The translations under genes were made by a program, and so were the position numbers. A stretch of DNA of 64,000 nt, taken from Cytophagales bacterium (GTDB lineage Bacteria; Bacteroidota; Bacteroidia; Cytophagales; Thermoflexibacteraceae). The notes below the pieces were generated by a model, which had not been told where the DNA came from, searched no databases, and saw only the letters and a program-made list of their open reading frames with translations. Position 1 is the stretch's first letter. Each line of letters starts with the position of its first letter. The DNA lies in assembly GCA_004294445.1 (NCBI GenBank), contig REAZ01000005.1, forward strand, positions 1-64,000, read 5' to 3'. This document shows, piece after piece, positions 25,867 through 35,656 of the stretch.

Positions 25867-28800
25867 ATGAAACAACTCTTACGTTATTGTTTTGTGCTAT
25901 GTTCGTTGGCATTTGCTGGCGTAGCTGTTGCACAAGACCGCACAGTTTCGGGTAAAGTAAGCTCATCTGAAGACGGAAGTGGGCTACCCGGAGTAAGTGT
26001 AGTCATCAAAGGTACAAGTGTTGGTACGGCTACCGATGCAAATGGTACGTACAAACTTAGTGTACCAGCCAATGCCACCAAATTGGTATTCTCTTTCGTA
26101 GGTTTTCTCACCAAAGAGGTAGATGTTGGTGGTTTGTCAGCTCTGAATGTGAGTTTAGACCCAGATACAAAGATGCTTAGTGAGGTAGTAGTAACAGGCT
26201 ACGGCTCTCAGAACAAAAAGGAAATCACTGGTGCTGTATCGTCAGTAAAAGGTGATGTCATTGAGAACTTGCCAATGCAAAGTTTTGACCGCGCCTTACA
26301 AGGACGTGCGGCGGGTGTATTGGTACAGGCTGCTAATGGTGTTCCCGGTGGTCAGGTGAGAATCAGGATACGTGGAACAGGCTCTATTACTGCGGGTAAT
26401 GAGCCACTTTATATCGTAGATGGGGTGCAGATTAACAATAGTTCTAATGCGGATTTTGTAAGCTCAAACCCACTTGGCTTCTTGAACCCAAATGACATTG
26501 AGTCTATTGAAATCCTGAAAGATGCAGCTACTGCATCTATCTACGGTGCGCAGGCAGCAAACGGTGTGGTATTGGTAACTACCAAAAAAGGAAAGGCTGG
26601 TAAAACAAACTTTAATCTTAATTACTATTACGGTTCCACCTCTCCTGTAAAATATATGAACGTCTTGAACTCACAAGACTGGATTAAAGTAAGAACAGAA
26701 GCTATCAGAAATCAGAACCCTGCTCTTTCTGAGGCACAAGCACGCACAAGCGCGCTTACGGGCATTCGTTTAGATGGCGGTCTTTCCGATGCTCAGATTG
26801 CTGCGTTGCCTACTTATGATTGGCAACGTGCGGCTTACAAACAAGGAGGAGTGCAGAATATAGAACTTTCTGCCAATGGTGGTAGCGACAAAACAACGTT
26901 CTATATCTCTGGCTCTTATAACAAACAAGATGCAAACGTAATCAATGTAGATTTTGAGCGTGCTACCTTGCGCATGAGTGTGAACCATAAGGTAAGTAAC
27001 AAATTGAGTTTTGAGCAATCTATCAACCTAAGTACCATCAGCCAAAAAGGTACATTTGGTAGCCCTAACGGCGGTTCTTTCTTGGGGTCTCCTTATTTTG
27101 CTTCTCCACTCATTATCCCTACCAATCCTATCTATAATGAAGATGGTACTTACTTCGGAACTCCACAAGCAGGTGGTATTTCGGGTGTTTTGAACCAAAA
27201 TATCTTACTAACAGCGGAAACAAATACGATTAGAAACGTAACTAACCAAGCGGTTGGTAACTTCAAACTTATTTGGAGCATTGCAGAAGGTCTTACCTTC
27301 AACTCTTTCTTTGGTTTGGACTATCGTGTTATCAAAGGTGAATACTACGCTGACCCACGCACTGCGGACGGTTTTGCAGTAAGAGGACGTTTGACAAATG
27401 AGAACGAACAAAGCATGAACTTCACTACGAACCACACGCTTAACTACAATAAAACTTTCGCTCGAGACCATAAAATAGGAACTATTTTAGGAGTAGAGTA
27501 TCGTAATGATGTGCGCGAAAGCTGGAATCAGCAAGTTACCTCTTTTGCGACACCACAGTTTAGAACTGCCAACGGTGGAGCTACCCCTCAATCTGCAAGT
27601 GGCTTTTGGACAGGCTACAAAAGAGCAGGGGTATTTGGTAGGGTAAATTACGACTTCAAAGGAAGATATCTTCTTACTGCCACTTTGCGTTATGACGGTT
27701 CTTCTCGCTTTGGAGCAAACCAAAAATTTGGTTTCTTCCCCGGTGTATCGGCAGGTTGGGTAATTTCGGAAGAAAATTTCATCAAAGACAAAGTGTCTTG
27801 GTTAGATGAAATCAAACTAAGAGCAAGCTATGGTGCTACGGGTAACGACCAAATTGGTGATTTTGACTCTCGTGGTCTGACAGGTGGTGGTTTTAACTAT
27901 ATTGGACAGGCAGGTATTGCCCCTAACCAATTGAGTAACCCGAACCTTAGCTGGGAGAAAAATGTAACTACAGACATAGGGATAGATTTGGGCTTCTTCA
28001 ATAGAAGAATTACGGCTACAGTAGATTATTTTGACCGCCAAAGCAAGCAATTATTATTAAACCAACCTGTAGCTTGGACAAGTGGCTACGGTGATATTAC
28101 AGCCAACGTAGGGCAGATGTATAACAGAGGATGGGAGTTTGGTATCAATACCACCAACCTTACAATAGGAGATTTCACTTGGAAAACAAACTTCAATATC
28201 AGCCTTTTAGAAAACAAAGTAACCAAATTGGTCGGATCCGATACTGTATTGGCGAGTAATACCTCTGTGCGTGTAGGACATCCGATAGGGGCAGTATATA
28301 CAGCAGAATATGCAGGGGTAAACCCCGCTACAGGTCGCCCAATGTGGTACGACATTAACGGAAATCCTACTTATACCCCTCGTAATCCTACTGATTTCAG
28401 GGTATTAGGCTCAAGCTTTGCCACAAGATTTGGCGGACTTACCAATACTTTTGCTTACAAAGGCTTAGAACTTTTGATTTTCTTCCAAGCGGAATATGGT
28501 CGTAAGGTTGCTAATGGTCAATCTTCTTTCCTTTCTGAAAATGGGGGTAGATTGTTTAATACTTTACAAGAAGTATATGACCGTAGATGGACTACGGCGG
28601 GGCAACTTACAGACGTACCAAGACCTATCAATGGTAACGCAGAGGTACGTGGTAACGGGGCTACAGGTGGCTCAAGATTTTTCGAAGATGCCTCTTATAT
28701 TCGCTTGAAGCAGCTTTCTCTTTCTTACAACCTGCCTAATAAGCTGATTAGCAGAGCAAAATTAGCGAGTGTAAGAGTATATGCTCAGGCGACTAACTTG

Positions 28801-28917
28801 CTTACCTTTACTAAATGGTCAGGCTATGACCCAGAGTTTTTGGATACAGGTGCAGGTAATAATGGCGTTGTTCCACAGTCACGTACATACAATTTTGGTA
28901 TTAACATTGGTTTCTAA
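25867..28917 (+). CDS. SusC/RagA-family TonB-linked outer-membrane transporter
   Basis: The outer-membrane channel of a SusCD nutrient uptake pair, powered by TonB; the substrate (glycan or peptide) is unknown. Residues 1-22 are a signal peptide ending AVAQ. A carboxypeptidase-D regulatory-like domain follows (VSGKVSSSEDGSGLPGVSV, about 26-110), then the TonB box and plug with LQGRAAGVLVQ, IRIRGTGSI and ASIYGAQAANGVVLVTTKKG (about 115-240). The rest is the 22-strand beta barrel, ending in the aromatic terminal residue FNFGINIGF-type. The length of 1016 is typical. The SusD partner starts 22 bases downstream. Confidence 0.96.
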   Translation: MKQLLRYCFVLCSLAFAGVAVAQDRTVSGKVSSSEDGSGLPGVSVVIKGTSVGTATDANGTYKLSVPANATKLVFSFVGFLTKEVDVGGLSALNVSLDPDTKMLSEVVVTGYGSQNKKEITGAVSSVKGDVIENLPMQSFDRALQGRAAGVLVQAANGVPGGQVRIRIRGTGSITAGNEPLYIVDGVQINNSSNADFVSSNPLGFLNPNDIESIEILKDAATASIYGAQAANGVVLVTTKKGKAGKTNFNLNYYYGSTSPVKYMNVLNSQDWIKVRTEAIRNQNPALSEAQARTSALTGIRLDGGLSDAQIAALPTYDWQRAAYKQGGVQNIELSANGGSDKTTFYISGSYNKQDANVINVDFERATLRMSVNHKVSNKLSFEQSINLSTISQKGTFGSPNGGSFLGSPYFASPLIIPTNPIYNEDGTYFGTPQAGGISGVLNQNILLTAETNTIRNVTNQAVGNFKLIWSIAEGLTFNSFFGLDYRVIKGEYYADPRTADGFAVRGRLTNENEQSMNFTTNHTLNYNKTFARDHKIGTILGVEYRNDVRESWNQQVTSFATPQFRTANGGATPQSASGFWTGYKRAGVFGRVNYDFKGRYLLTATLRYDGSSRFGANQKFGFFPGVSAGWVISEENFIKDKVSWLDEIKLRASYGATGNDQIGDFDSRGLTGGGFNYIGQAGIAPNQLSNPNLSWEKNVTTDIGIDLGFFNRRITATVDYFDRQSKQLLLNQPVAWTSGYGDITANVGQMYNRGWEFGINTTNLTIGDFTWKTNFNISLLENKVTKLVGSDTVLASNTSVRVGHPIGAVYTAEYAGVNPATGRPMWYDINGNPTYTPRNPTDFRVLGSSFATRFGGLTNTFAYKGLELLIFFQAEYGRKVANGQSSFLSENGGRLFNTLQEVYDRRWTTAGQLTDVPRPINGNAEVRGNGATGGSRFFEDASYIRLKQLSLSYNLPNKLISRAKLASVRVYAQATNLLTFTKWSGYDPEFLDTGAGNNGVVPQSRTYNFGINIGF

Positions 28918-28939
28918 AAGTCTAAATTTGATTGAAAAA

Positions 28940-30361
28940 ATGAAAAAAGTAATTTTATATATTTCACTTTCATTGGGAGTGTTCTTTTCGTCTTGCGATA
29001 GCTTGATAGACGTACAGCCTCGCCAATCTATTGATACTGCTACAGCATTTACTTCAGAAGAAGCTGTTCAGGCGGCTATCTTGGGGGTGTATGACCGTTT
29101 GCAGGGTTTGCGTGTATATGGCAGAGATTTGATAGCTCTACCAGAGGCTCTTTCTGACAATGGCAGGGCTACCAATAAGTCTGGTAGATTAAACCCTGAA
29201 TATCTCAACCAGCCCGGTGCGCACTTTGCGGACGGTCTATGGCAAGGTGCATACTATGCCATTAATCAAATCAACTTGATTTTAGAGAATTTGCCTACAG
29301 TACCAAGAATGGCACAAGCAACTAAAGATGTGGTAGAGGGCGAAGCTTTATTCATGAGAGCTTTGTTCTACTTCAATTTGACTCGTGCTTATGCTTATGA
29401 CCCAGGTGCTATTGTGGCACCAAGTAATAAAGGTAGTGTGCCGTTGATTCTCAAAGGAGTAACAGGTTTAGACCAAGTAGAATTATCTGCTCGTGCATCT
29501 ATAGACGATGTATATGCTCAAATCTACAAAGATTTAGATGGAGCTATAGCTAAATTGCCCGCACGTACCGCAGTAAACAGAGTGAATAAGGTATCTGCAC
29601 AAGCTATCTACTCTCGTGTAGCTCTTTACAGAAGAGATTATGCTGCTGTAGTAAAGAATGCAAATGATGCCCTCAATGGTGGCGTAGGTTCTTTCTTGAG
29701 CAATGCTGCTTATGTAGGCGGTTTCCGCAGTGCTATCAATCCAGAGTCTATTTTTGAGCTTGAATACCAGACACCAGAAAACACAGGGGTGAATGAATCT
29801 TTACAAACGAGTTTCACTACCTTGCTTACTTCTGGAAACCGTGCTACTACAGGCGGTTTTGGCGACCTTGTGCCTACAAATGATTTATTAGCACAATTTG
29901 AAACAGGAGACGTGAGAAGAAACTTGTATGAACTTGGCACAGCAGGCAGAGGCGCAGCAGAAATCGAATGCACCAAATTCTTGGGTAAAAATGGACAGCC
30001 AAACTTGGACAACGTACCCGTAATTCGTGTTTCAGAAGTAATTTTGAATAGGGCGGAGGCTTTGGCAATGCAAGGAAACGCAGCAGCAGCTCTCACAGAC
30101 CTGAACAGAATCAGGACTCGTGCAGGTTTGGCAGAATCAACTGCATCTGGTACGGCTCTGTTAGAAGAAATATTGAAGCAAAGAAGAGTAGAGTTAGCCT
30201 TCGAAGGACACCGTTGGTTTGATTTGAAGCGTTTAGGTAGAGATATTGTAAAGGCAGCACCTGCACAAACTATTCCTTTTACCGACTTCAAAATTTTAGC
30301 TCGCCTTCCTATTAGGGAAATTCAGATAAATTCAAACTTGCAACAAAACTCGGGCTACTAA
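28940..30361 (+). CDS. SusD/RagB-family nutrient-binding lipoprotein
   Basis: The surface lipoprotein lid that binds substrate above the SusC channel. The start is the ATG at 28940; the frame is open further upstream inside the SusC gene, but the lipoprotein signal (MKKVILYISLSLGVFFSSC) begins here. The SusD fold with TPR-like helices is indicated by EGEALFMRALFYFNLTRAYA, by RVSEVILNRAEALAMQGN and by the C-terminal EILKQRRVELAFEGHRWFDLKR signature. It is 473 residues long, normal for the family. It is cotranscribed with the SusC gene and the following lipoprotein gene. Confidence 0.95.
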   Translation: MKKVILYISLSLGVFFSSCDSLIDVQPRQSIDTATAFTSEEAVQAAILGVYDRLQGLRVYGRDLIALPEALSDNGRATNKSGRLNPEYLNQPGAHFADGLWQGAYYAINQINLILENLPTVPRMAQATKDVVEGEALFMRALFYFNLTRAYAYDPGAIVAPSNKGSVPLILKGVTGLDQVELSARASIDDVYAQIYKDLDGAIAKLPARTAVNRVNKVSAQAIYSRVALYRRDYAAVVKNANDALNGGVGSFLSNAAYVGGFRSAINPESIFELEYQTPENTGVNESLQTSFTTLLTSGNRATTGGFGDLVPTNDLLAQFETGDVRRNLYELGTAGRGAAEIECTKFLGKNGQPNLDNVPVIRVSEVILNRAEALAMQGNAAAALTDLNRIRTRAGLAESTASGTALLEEILKQRRVELAFEGHRWFDLKRLGRDIVKAAPAQTIPFTDFKILARLPIREIQINSNLQQNSGY

Positions 30362-30380
30362 TTTTTTAATTTTGAAACAC

Positions 30381-30941
30381 ATGAAAAAGTTAATCAATAT
30401 ATTGATGCTGGCGTTAGTAGTTCTTAGCACTACTGCCTGCTTTAAAGACAACAAAGTTATTTTCCCAAATACTATAGTGGAATTTGATGATGCAGTGATT
30501 CGTTCCTCTATTCCTTTGGTAGATGATAAGGTATTCCCAATTTATCCTTCTTTCCCTGCTATTGCGACTACAAGAGCAGCGGGAACACTGACCGCAAGGG
30601 TAAACTTGGTAGGTGCGCAACGTTCTACAGACCAAACCGTAAAGGTAGTGTTTGATGCAGCCGCTACAGAAGCCGCAGTGAAGTCTATACGTGCCACGAG
30701 CGCAGCCTCTGCTACTATTACGGCTGCAGTACAGGGTACGCATTTCACAATAGGTAATGGTGGAAATGTTACTATTCCTGCCAATAACAGCTTTGGAACA
30801 GCAAGTTTTGATATTATCAACGTCGCCCCTGCTACTACACCCACAACAAGTGTTGTATTGGTAGTACGCTTAGAAGGCACAGATGACATCAAACCAAGCG
30901 AAAATTTCAAAAGAATTGCTTATAGAATTTCTTTGAACTAA
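30381..30941 (+). CDS. SusCD-associated lipoprotein of unknown function
   Basis: A 186-residue lipoprotein (MKKLINILMLALVVLSTTAC, lipobox Cys at about 20). The mature part is rich in Thr, Ala and Val and is probably beta-sandwich; it contains an 80-residue Ala/Thr-rich stretch. It sits 19 bases after the SusD gene and just before a strong terminator. Accessory surface lipoproteins often occupy this place and help bind the same substrate, so that is the likely role. I cannot assign a named domain. I preferred the ATG at 30381 over an in-frame TTG at 30372. Confidence 0.75.
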   Translation: MKKLINILMLALVVLSTTACFKDNKVIFPNTIVEFDDAVIRSSIPLVDDKVFPIYPSFPAIATTRAAGTLTARVNLVGAQRSTDQTVKVVFDAAATEAAVKSIRATSAASATITAAVQGTHFTIGNGGNVTIPANNSFGTASFDIINVAPATTPTTSVVLVVRLEGTDDIKPSENFKRIAYRISLN

Positions 30942-30959
30942 AATAAGTAGGACTTCACC

Positions 30960-30996
30960 AAAAGCCCTATAAGACCATGTGTTTTATAGGGCTTTT
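30960..30996 (+). terminator. Rho-independent terminator of the SusCD operon
   Basis: AAAAGCCCTATAA (30960-30972) pairs with TTATAGGGCTTTT (30983-30995), and T-rich sequence follows. It lies 19 bases after the last stop of the operon. Confidence 0.85.
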
Positions 30997-31076
30997 TATT
31001 ACAGCCAAATACGGCTTTATGAAAAAACATTTCACTTTATTTAAGCCTATTGGTTTAAATTTCTTTACTTTGCAAA

Positions 31077-31143
31077 ATTAATTATTCATTAACTATCAGT
31101 TGTTAGCAGTTTTTCATTATCAATTTGTAATTATTCATTATTA
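31077..31143 (+). repeat. AT-rich repeats in the lpxD leader
   Basis: Imperfect copies of a TAATTATTCATTA unit run directly up to the lpxD ATG. The segment AATTTGTAATTATTCATTAT closely matches one in the ccmF leader (AATTTGTAATTAGTCATTAG). Confidence 0.45.
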
Positions 31144-32184
31144 ATGGAGTTTACAGTCCAACAAGTAGCCCATATACTCAAGGGAGAAGTAAAAGGCAAT
31201 CATCAGGTAAAAGTGCGTAACTTAGCCAAAATCCAAGAAGGGAAAGAAGGAGATATCTGTTTTCTTTCCAATCTCAAATACGAAAGTTTCCTATATAGCA
31301 CCTCGGCAAGTGCAGTTATTGTCAATAGGGACTTTGAACCAAAAAGGGCGTACCAGCCTACCCTCATTTTGGTTGATGATGCTTACACAGCCTTTTCTGT
31401 GTTGTTGGAAGAGTACGTCAAAGTTGTAAATTTCTCGAAGTCTGGCATTGAGCAACCGTCCTATATAGCTCAAAGCACTACTTACGGCGAAGGCTTGTAT
31501 TTGGGGGCTTTTGCCTACATTGGGAATAATGTGAAAATTGGGGAAAATGTGAAAATTTATCCCCATGTGTATATAGGTGATAATGTGAGTATTGGAGATA
31601 ATACTATTTTGTATTCGGGCGTAAAAGTGTATGCAGGTTGCTATATTGGTAGTTTGTGTACCATTCATGCGGGAGCAGTCATTGGCAGCGATGGATTTGG
31701 CTTTGCCCCACAGCCTGATGGCACTTATAAAGCAATTCCGCAAATTGGCAACGTAATTATCAAAGATTGCGTAGATATTGGGGCGAACACTACTGTCGAT
31801 AGGGCAATGATGGGTTCTACTATCATAGAAAGTGGGGTAAAATTGGACAATCATATCCAAATAGCCCACAATGTCCAGATAGGCAAAAATACAGTGATAG
31901 CTTCGCATACAGGCATTTCTGGCTCCACTACTATTGGCGAAAACTGCATTATTGCAGGGCAGGTAGGTATGGTAGGGCATATTCATATCGCTAATCGTAC
32001 TACTATTGGGGCGCAAACAGGTATCACCAAAGGAGTAGATAAGGAAGGCTCGGTACTGCTTGGCTCGCCTGCCTTAGAGCATAAGGAGCAGTTAAAGATT
32101 TTTGTGCTTATGAAAAAATTACCAGAGTTCAAAAAGCGAATAGAAGAATTGGAAAAGAGCATCAAAGAGATGAAAACTAATTAA
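31144..32184 (+). CDS. lpxD: UDP-3-O-(3-hydroxyacyl)glucosamine N-acyltransferase
   Basis: The third step of lipid A synthesis; transfers a second 3-hydroxyacyl chain to UDP-glucosamine. An N-terminal uridine-binding domain (residues 1-100) precedes a left-handed beta helix built of hexapeptide repeats (about 105-300). The catalytic His is in HIQIAHNVQIGKN. A C-terminal helical tail follows. The length of 346 matches the family. It is the first gene of lpxD - lpxC/fabZ - lpxA, with 28 bases to the next gene. Confidence 0.97.
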   Translation: MEFTVQQVAHILKGEVKGNHQVKVRNLAKIQEGKEGDICFLSNLKYESFLYSTSASAVIVNRDFEPKRAYQPTLILVDDAYTAFSVLLEEYVKVVNFSKSGIEQPSYIAQSTTYGEGLYLGAFAYIGNNVKIGENVKIYPHVYIGDNVSIGDNTILYSGVKVYAGCYIGSLCTIHAGAVIGSDGFGFAPQPDGTYKAIPQIGNVIIKDCVDIGANTTVDRAMMGSTIIESGVKLDNHIQIAHNVQIGKNTVIASHTGISGSTTIGENCIIAGQVGMVGHIHIANRTTIGAQTGITKGVDKEGSVLLGSPALEHKEQLKIFVLMKKLPEFKKRIEELEKSIKEMKTN

Positions 32185-32212
32185 AAGACTTTAAAAAATA
32201 TTTATAAATACC

Positions 32213-33613
32213 ATGTTGCATACAAAACAACATACAATTCGAAAAACGGTTACTGTTTCAGGCGTAGGGCTGCATACGGGCGTACAAGCCAATATGACTT
32301 TTTTGCCTGCACCTGCTAATCATGGCATCAAATTCCAGCGTATAGACTTGGAGGGGCAGCCTACTGTAGATGCGGATGCAGACTATGTAGTTGATCTTTC
32401 CAGAGGGACTACCATAGAGCAGAGTGGGGCAAGGGTGAATACTGTGGAGCATACTTTGGCGGCTTTGGTAGGGATGCAGATAGATAATGTACTCATACAG
32501 CTCGATGGGCCTGAACCACCTATTATGGACGGTAGCTCTATGCAATTCATAGAAGCCTTAGAAACCTGTGGCTTAGAAGAGCAAAGCGCGTTGAGAAATT
32601 TTTTCCAACCCGAACAGAGTATTTTTTACCAAGAAACAGACCGAGATGTAGAGATAGTGGCTCTGCCCTTAGACGACTATAGACTTACCGTAATGGTAGA
32701 TTATAATTCGCCTGTGCTTGGCAGCCAGCACGCTTACCTGAACGATATTGAGCAGTTTTCCAAAGAAATAGCCTCTTGTCGTACTTTCTGTTTTTTGCAT
32801 GAATTGGAAATGCTCTACAAAAACAACCTCATCAAAGGGGGCGACCTTAACAATGCCATAGTAATCGTAGATAGGGTAGTAGAAGACGGAGAACTCGAAT
32901 ATTTGGCTTCGCTTTTTAACAAGCCCAAAGTAGAGGTAAAGAAAGAGGGCATTTTAAACAACATAGAACTTCGGTACAAAAACGAACCCGCTCGGCACAA
33001 ACTATTGGATTTGGTAGGAGATTTGGCGTTGGTAGGCAGACCGCTCAAAGCACAAATTCTCGCTGCTCGCCCAGGGCATGCCGCCAATGTAGGCTTTGCC
33101 AAAAAGATAAAGAAAATAATGAAAAAGGCACAGACAAAGGAGTTAGTCCCTGTCTATGACCCAAAAGTGCCGCCAATCATGGATATTAATCGCATTGCCG
33201 AAATTCTGCCGCATCGCTATCCGTTTCAGATGATAGATAAAATTATCCAATTGGACGAAACCTGTGTTACTGCCGTCAAAAATGTAACGATTAATGAGCC
33301 GTACTTTGCAGGGCATTTCCCCAATAACCCTGTGATGCCTGGTGTTTTGCAAATAGAAGGATTGGCTCAAACAGGGGGCATATTAGCCATTAATAATTTG
33401 GGGATTAACGAAAAATGGTGGACGTACTTTCTAAGTGTCGACCAATGTAGGTTCAGAAAAATGGTAGTACCCGGCGATACAATCATATTCAAATGTGAGC
33501 TATTAGAGCCGATAAGACGAGGAATAGTGAAAATGAAAGGGCAGGCTTTTGTAGGTAATGATGTAGTTTGTGAGGCTGTTATGTCAGCAAGAGTTATAAA
33601 AAAAGAAAATTAA
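32213..33613 (+). CDS. lpxC/fabZ: Bifunctional LpxC deacetylase / FabZ dehydratase fusion
   Basis: The N-terminal part (about 1-305) is the zinc-dependent UDP-3-O-acyl-GlcNAc deacetylase, the committed step of lipid A synthesis. The zinc ligands are H80 in VEHTLAAL and the His and Asp of RHKLLDLVGD. The C-terminal part (about 320-466) is 3-hydroxyacyl-ACP dehydratase with a hot-dog fold; its catalytic H368 is in GHFPNNPVMPG and E382 in QIEGLAQ. The fusion of the two enzymes that compete for 3-hydroxyacyl-ACP is a known Bacteroidota arrangement. Together they set the split between lipid A and fatty acid synthesis. It lies between lpxD and lpxA. Confidence 0.97.
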   Translation: MLHTKQHTIRKTVTVSGVGLHTGVQANMTFLPAPANHGIKFQRIDLEGQPTVDADADYVVDLSRGTTIEQSGARVNTVEHTLAALVGMQIDNVLIQLDGPEPPIMDGSSMQFIEALETCGLEEQSALRNFFQPEQSIFYQETDRDVEIVALPLDDYRLTVMVDYNSPVLGSQHAYLNDIEQFSKEIASCRTFCFLHELEMLYKNNLIKGGDLNNAIVIVDRVVEDGELEYLASLFNKPKVEVKKEGILNNIELRYKNEPARHKLLDLVGDLALVGRPLKAQILAARPGHAANVGFAKKIKKIMKKAQTKELVPVYDPKVPPIMDINRIAEILPHRYPFQMIDKIIQLDETCVTAVKNVTINEPYFAGHFPNNPVMPGVLQIEGLAQTGGILAINNLGINEKWWTYFLSVDQCRFRKMVVPGDTIIFKCELLEPIRRGIVKMKGQAFVGNDVVCEAVMSARVIKKEN

Positions 33614-33623
33614 AATATTAAAA

Positions 33624-34439
33624 ATGTTACATCACTTGGCATATATACATCCTGATGCAAAGATAGCTCCCAACGTAACCATAGAGCCATTTGCCTACAT
33701 AGAGGCAAATGTAGAAATAGGCGAGGGAAGTTGGATTGGGTCACATGCAGTCATAAAAAATGGCTCTCGTATCGGGAAAAACTGTCGAATTTTTTATGGG
33801 GCAGTCATTTCTCAAATCCCTCAAGACCTCAAGTTTGAAGGAGAGGACACATTGACTATCATTGGGGATAATACAGCCATCAGAGAATATGCTACGATTA
33901 GCAAAGGCACAAAGGATAGATTGGAGACGGTAATAGGCAATAACTGCTTGGTAATGGCTTATGCCCACATAGCCCACGACTGCCTGATAGGTAATAACTG
34001 CATCATTGTCAATTCGGTGCAAGTAGCAGGACACGTAGTCATTGATGACTTTGCTGTCATTGGCGGTACGGCAGCAGTACAGCAGTTCGTTAAGATTGGC
34101 AAGCACGTAATGATTGGCGGAGGCTCGTTGGTCAGAAAGGATATTCCTCCCTACATCAAAGTAGCGAGAGAGCCTTTGAGCTATGCAGGGCTGAACCTTG
34201 TGGGGCTGAAACGCAGAGGTTTCTCGTCCGAGAAAATAAACGAACTCCAAGAAATATATCGTACTATCTACCTCAAAGGCTACAACAATAGCCAAGCACT
34301 CCACGTAATAGAGAACGAATTGGGTGAATCAAAAGAAAGAAACGAGATTATACAGTTTTTAAAGGCATCTAAAAGAGGGATTATGCCCGCAAGTAGGAAC
34401 CAAGGCAAGGCAGTAAATAACGGGGAAGATGACGATTAG
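33624..34439 (+). CDS. lpxA: UDP-N-acetylglucosamine O-acyltransferase
   Basis: The first step of lipid A synthesis. A left-handed beta helix of hexapeptide repeats covers about residues 1-190, with the catalytic His in the AYAHIAHDCLIGN segment and HVMIGGGSLVRKDIPPYIK after it. A helical C-terminal domain follows (LVGLKRRGFS). It is 271 residues, slightly over the usual 260 because of a polar C-terminal tail. It starts 10 bases after lpxC/fabZ and overlaps the next gene by 11 bases. Confidence 0.97.
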   Translation: MLHHLAYIHPDAKIAPNVTIEPFAYIEANVEIGEGSWIGSHAVIKNGSRIGKNCRIFYGAVISQIPQDLKFEGEDTLTIIGDNTAIREYATISKGTKDRLETVIGNNCLVMAYAHIAHDCLIGNNCIIVNSVQVAGHVVIDDFAVIGGTAAVQQFVKIGKHVMIGGGSLVRKDIPPYIKVAREPLSYAGLNLVGLKRRGFSSEKINELQEIYRTIYLKGYNNSQALHVIENELGESKERNEIIQFLKASKRGIMPASRNQGKAVNNGEDDD

Positions 34440-35040
34440 CACCCAAAACATAGGTAAGCAGTTTGGAAGAGAGTGGATTTTCCGAAATTTTACTTTTGAT
34501 TTCCTCCCCAACCAAAGCTATGCTATCATAGGCAATAATGGAAGTGGGAAGTCCACCTTACTTAAAGCCTTGGCGGGAGTAATGCCGATAACGCAAGGCG
34601 AAATTTGCTACCTAAGTGATGGAAAAAAGATAAGTGCCGAAAATTGGTTTAAATATTTGGCAATAGCCTCGCCCTATTTGGAGCTTATAGAAGAATTTTC
34701 TTTGCAAGAAACCATTGATTTTTATATAAATTTCAAAAAAATATACGTTACAAGAAATGAATTAATTGAAAAATTGGGCTTTCAAAAAAACAAACACAAG
34801 GCGATTAAGTTTTTTTCATCAGGCATGAAACAAAAATTAAAATTGGGTTTGGCAATGTATTCCGAAGCAAAAATCTTATTTTTGGACGAGCCAACTTCTA
34901 ATTTGGACGAAAAAAATACAGCATGGTATCTGGAAAATATAAAAGAGGTCATCAAAGATAAAATTACATTTATTTGCTCAAATCAGCCTAACGAATATTA
35001 TTTTTGTAATGAAGTCATTAATCTAACGTTGTTCAAATAA
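34429..35040 (+). CDS. ABC transporter ATP-binding subunit
   Basis: A 203-residue ATPase with Walker A GNNGSGKST (about residues 36-44), signature FSSGMKQKLKLG and Walker B ILFLDEPTSNLD. No membrane-spanning partner is next to it. It overlaps lpxA by 11 bases, so it is translated with the lipid A genes; a role in envelope lipid export is possible but unproven. Codon and base composition become AT-richer in its second half, in line with the intergenic context. Confidence 0.88.
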   Translation: MTISTQNIGKQFGREWIFRNFTFDFLPNQSYAIIGNNGSGKSTLLKALAGVMPITQGEICYLSDGKKISAENWFKYLAIASPYLELIEEFSLQETIDFYINFKKIYVTRNELIEKLGFQKNKHKAIKFFSSGMKQKLKLGLAMYSEAKILFLDEPTSNLDEKNTAWYLENIKEVIKDKITFICSNQPNEYYFCNEVINLTLFK

Positions 35041-35072
35041 GTCTAAAATTTAAAACTAAAAAAACTAAAAAT

Positions 35073-35528
35073 ATGAGATTATTTAAAAGCCTATTTAGCT
35101 CAAACTTGCTTGTACTAATGCTTTTTGCAACAGTCATTGCTTCGTCTTGCGGTAAAGAAGGGAGCAGCCCAAAGACATTATTAGAAATATTGTCTAAAAA
35201 CTGGAAAATCTCTCGTGTTACCATCAATGGTACGGCAGACAATGCGGGAAACTACGGCAACTTTCGCGTGGTGCTACAGCAAAACGGCACTTACGCAGTT
35301 ACGCTCGGCAATTCCCCAGTCAATATTGTTCTCAACTCATCTAATAATGGGAGATGGGAAATAACAGGTAATGAAACTTCTATTACTTTTGATAAAGGTA
35401 CTACAAATGAGTTTTTAGTAACCTTAGTAACCAAAACAGAAACTGGTTTCTCCATACGTTTCAAATTGCCAAAAAGTGTAAACAAGACCGAACCCGAATA
35501 TGTGATAGAGTTTGTGCTTGTTTCGTAG
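35073..35528 (+). CDS. Small lipocalin-like lipoprotein
   Basis: A 151-residue lipoprotein (signal to about residue 26, lipobox SSCGKEG). The mature domain reads as an eight-strand beta barrel of the kind often called lipocalin-like in Bacteroidota, with a KNWKISRVTINGT opening and NNGRWEITGNETSITFD in the middle. The function is unknown. It stands 32 bases after the ABC gene and is followed by a terminator, so it may be the last gene of the lpx operon. Confidence 0.7.
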   Translation: MRLFKSLFSSNLLVLMLFATVIASSCGKEGSSPKTLLEILSKNWKISRVTINGTADNAGNYGNFRVVLQQNGTYAVTLGNSPVNIVLNSSNNGRWEITGNETSITFDKGTTNEFLVTLVTKTETGFSIRFKLPKSVNKTEPEYVIEFVLVS

Positions 35529-35536
35529 TTATGATA

Positions 35537-35568
35537 AGAAAGAGCCTCATTTGAGGCTTTTTCTTATT
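35537..35568 (+). terminator. Rho-independent terminator
   Basis: AAGAAA-AGCCTC and GAGGCT-TTTCTT pair around a short loop, with T-rich sequence after. It lies 9 bases past the lipoprotein stop. Confidence 0.7.
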
Positions 35569-35656
35569 TTACCTCCCCTCTCTTTATAAATAAGTAGCTA
35601 TACTTAGCTAATTTGAGTAGATAGTATTAATACAATCTATTATTTTTTTGCTTATA

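Noticed and set aside
33741-34304. Antisense frame of 187 codons inside lpxA
   Set aside because: It mirrors hexapeptide-repeat codons on the opposite strand and has no independent features.
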